From: Dissophora ornata
Taxonomy: Eukaryota; Mortierellomycota; Mortierellomycetes; Mortierellales; Mortierellaceae
DNA length: 19,480 nt
Assembly (NCBI GenBank): GCA_025201705.1
Contig: MU617199.1
Coordinates: 1 to 19,480, forward strand
Reading direction: 5' to 3'
Shown here: in pieces, positions 17,339 through 19,480 of the stretch
Layout: each line of letters begins with the position of its first letter
Position numbering within the stretch: the stretch's first letter is position 1
Made by a program: the position numbers and the translations under genes
The notes under the pieces: model-generated
The model's database searches: none
Told to the model about the DNA's origin: nothing
The model's input: only the letters and a program-made list of their open reading frames with translations

Positions 17339-18459
17339 ATGAGTCCCACGGACAACGCGAACAACGCGAACAACGAAAACAACGAAGACAACGCAAACAA
17401 CGCTACCCCAAACTCTATCAATGACGAAGACACGCCTCAGTCGGAAAAGTAAGCTTCAGCATCATCACAAAGACATCGAAACTGAAGGGAGACTGAACCT
17501 GGTCCGAGTGTGGATGGACAGAGTTAACTTTTGCGAATGGTACTCCATTCAGAATCCGTCTTCCTCCATGAGCAAAAGAATGACTAGATCTTAAGCTCAG
17601 AAATGCTGTGCATGATCAAATATCACGTTTTGGGCGTAGTAATCGAAATCTGTACCACGCAGAGACAAGTTTGGCGGTCGGTGATTCACCAGCAGTTTTA
17701 TCGGTCTTCTTTATTTCAAATTCCTTCAATAGTCAGCGCCTTCAGGAAGCCAGGATCCACCTGAAGTTGCAGTTGATGTTCGTTACGGGCGGCGAATATC
17801 GCCGCGGTCTGAAGGCATCACTGGCCTTGGTGAATACCATGCTGCGCCACCCTCACTTGTTCAACAGCAACAGTGGCGGCAGCCGCGATGGTATGGCCGG
17901 GGTGACGGCTGAGGAGCTTTATGACAAGCTCTGGTACCCGGTCTTGTTGCCGTTATTCGAGGATTCTCCGATCCCAATTCGCTTTCACATCCAGAGACCT
18001 GTTCAACGACAGGAAGAACAAGAGCACCCCATGACTGATGAGGACAGGGCATTTGCCAGTCGGGTCCAAGTGAATCTATTGCTGGACCATGACCATGGCG
18101 CCTACAACCTCGCAATCATCGAGATCGCAAAAGATCTGGAACACGCAAGGATCTGTGAGAGTCGAATAGAGAATTATGCCGAAGGCAAGGCAATGACCGA
18201 GAGATTGGCAACGATTCTCCCAGAGGACCAGGCTGTCACCTTCGTCGTTCAGATCGCAGGACATTCAGGAAAGGTGATTTCTTTTCGGAAGGCAGCCCAA
18301 TATATCACCATTGCTACCCCGGCGGAGCTTAACCTACAGCTCCCTACCAACCTGGTCTCCTTTCCCGTGTTTGGCGAGACACTGAGGAATCTACTCCGTT
18401 TCAAGGAGAGGGTCAATGTGACAGGTAATCTGATCCTCGAGCGCCTGTCTTCGCATTGA
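17339..18459 (+). CDS. Partner protein B (module 2), 278 aa, two exons
   Basis: Exon 1 is 17339-17448. The intron 17449-17732 has donor GTAAGC and acceptor AATAG, phase 2. Exon 2 is 17733-18459, and the joined frame is 279 codons with the stop. The first 36 residues are Asn-rich low complexity (NANNANNENNEDNANNAT) and share nothing with partner A. From QRLQEARIHLKLQL (about residue 38) onward it is clearly paralogous to partner A. Matching landmarks are EELYDKLWYPVLLPLF, DRAFASRVQVNLLLDH, D155, E167 and K170 in YNLAIIEIAK, and GETLRNLLRFKERV. It lacks the roughly 200-residue N-terminal half of partner A. The final intron sits at the same place and phase in both genes, so the difference lies upstream of it. 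A small middle exon in the long intron cannot be excluded. No signal peptide or membrane helix is seen; function unknown. Confidence 0.75.
17354..17403 (+). repeat. 9-bp coding minisatellite in partner B exon 1
   Basis: About five and a half units of AACGCGAAC with variants (AACGAAAAC, AACGAAGAC, AACGCAAAC) encode an N-A/E/D-N tripeptide repeat. Length changes would stay in frame. Confidence 0.85.
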
Positions 18460-18565
18460 ACCCCGGTCGCGATCGACGTCGGTGGTAGTGATGTGTATCC
18501 TAAGACGCTAGTCGCTCGTTCCACCCTGTTATTTAGCATGTGAGCGCATTGCAACGTACAAAATC

Positions 18566-18571
18566 AATAAA
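18566..18571 (+). terminator. Polyadenylation signal of partner B
   Basis: AATAAA lies 107 bp after the stop codon of partner B, at a normal distance for a fungal 3' UTR. Confidence 0.55.
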
Positions 18572-19480
18572 TACATTTGACAATCCGTATAACTCTTGAG
18601 AGATATGTGGCGTGCTGTTCTGTACATGAACAGTAGTTTTCCTGCAGTCATGGACCCCATTTTTTTCAGTGTGCTTTTGCTTCGCATTTGCTTTTGTGCG
18701 ACGACCCGAGTCGTGTGATTCCCGCGTATTCCCTGTCCTCTTTTCAGGCTCCGACGAACCCTATTTCGAGCCGGCAGTGAAGGACAAAGTCGTTCAAAGG
18801 CGAAGTCGACCAGTTTTCAATGGATTTGCCTCCAATTTGCGCGCATGTGTGAAAAGACGTTCCTTTCATTATCCCCTGAAGCACAATCCGCGTCGGGAGT
18901 TGGTGTGGGGAACAATAACTCGAATGGTCGGCGAGCTCCATAGGGCGAAGGGGTCGTCAAAATGTTTTTTTTTTTTTTTTCACTAATAAAGCTGCCCGCT
19001 ATAAGTAAGCGCTTCCATTTTCCTCTTTATACTGCGGTATGTCTGCGTCACGAGAGAGAGAGAGAGAAAGAGAAAGAGAGAGAGAACAAAGAGATTACTA
19101 TCCGCGGGAAATGACAGTGAAATCCACATCTTTACTGAACTGGTTGCATGTTCACTGTAACCCATGCGCCTTGGCATTGTGATAATATTCTCTGCTGATT
19201 CGATGCAACGAGTAACAAGACCCGTCCAAGATGATGTGAATGCAAACGTGTTATCACTGATATATGACGCGCTTGGGCGAGGTTGTTTTGGAAGAAGAAG
19301 GAAAAAGGAAAAAGTATGATTGTCGGTACAGAGTCTGCACACTTCGCCAAAAACTGCGGACCAAATGCTTAGATGAGATTGCAGAATCCCCTTCTAAAAA
19401 AACAAAGAAACTTTCTACTTTCGATTTCTTTACCAGGCGATTCAACTCGTACAGTTTTCTCAGATCCGTATTGAAGAAAA
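18572..19480. other. Gene-free right flank with simple-sequence tracts
   Basis: No open frame here has motif or paralogue support. A 16-base T run lies at 18965-18980 and an AG-rich microsatellite with a few GAAA interruptions at about 19052-19085. The 105-codon frame at 18669-18986 runs into the T tract and looks accidental. Confidence 0.5.

Noticed and set aside
18965..18980. T16 run as the tail of a retroposon
   Set aside because: No target-site duplication or recognisable retroposon body was seen around it.
18669..18986. 105-codon open frame near the right end
   Set aside because: It ends in the T tract, has no motif, no promoter context and no paralogue in the window.
1..19480. tRNA, rRNA or CRISPR arrays
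   Set aside because: I saw no cloverleaf-like sequence, rRNA landmark or regularly spaced short repeats with unique spacers; a tRNAscan-type search would be needed to exclude tRNAs firmly.

Overview
The window looks like nuclear DNA of a filamentous fungus, most likely a Mortierellomycota species (Mortierella or a relative). The genes are interrupted by short GT-AG introns of 79 to 284 bp. They have pyrimidine-rich 5' leaders and AATAAA signals shortly after stop codons. The two largest proteins belong to a family that I associate with large expansions in Mortierella-type genomes; that taxonomic link is recall, not a search result.

Layout. Positions 1-436 hold the 3' end of a gene with a SWIM zinc finger. 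Positions 440-6000 are a rearranged, repeat-rich stretch. It contains a small hypothetical ORF (842-1183), a truncated pseudogene copy of the large-gene family with its own duplicated upstream region (about 1110-1956), two inverted copies of a decayed unknown gene (about 2150-3055 and 4955-5450), a 185-bp pogo/Tigger-type MITE inserted in one of them (2855-3039), and a pair of tandem direct repeats (4054-4296 and 4369-4653).

Positions 6008-18459 hold the main content, a two-gene module present twice in direct orientation. Module 1 is a large gene (6008-9493, 2 exons, 1123 aa) followed by a smaller partner (9917-11447, 3 exons, 452 aa). Module 2 is a paralogous large gene (13528-17084, 2 exons, 1149 aa) followed by a paralogous partner (17339-18459, 2 exons, 278 aa). 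Between the modules lies a degenerate pogo/Tigger-type DDE transposase on the minus strand (about 12035-13450) with long imperfect inverted repeats. The pseudogene at 1626-1956 is a third, broken copy of the front of the large gene.

How the genes may work together. Each large protein has, in order, a small conserved N-terminal domain split by a phase-2 intron, a variable Ser/Thr-rich linker, a coiled coil, a strongly conserved core, and a C-terminal leucine-rich-repeat-like region that diverges faster. Each partner carries a shared C-terminal domain with a conserved acidic/basic motif behind a completely different N-terminus. Conserved order, orientation and pairing suggest a receptor-like protein with a companion, amplified in tandem and turning over by duplication and pseudogenisation. 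The function is unknown; an immune, allorecognition or effector role is inference only. The last kilobase (18572-19480) has no gene I can support, only simple-sequence tracts.
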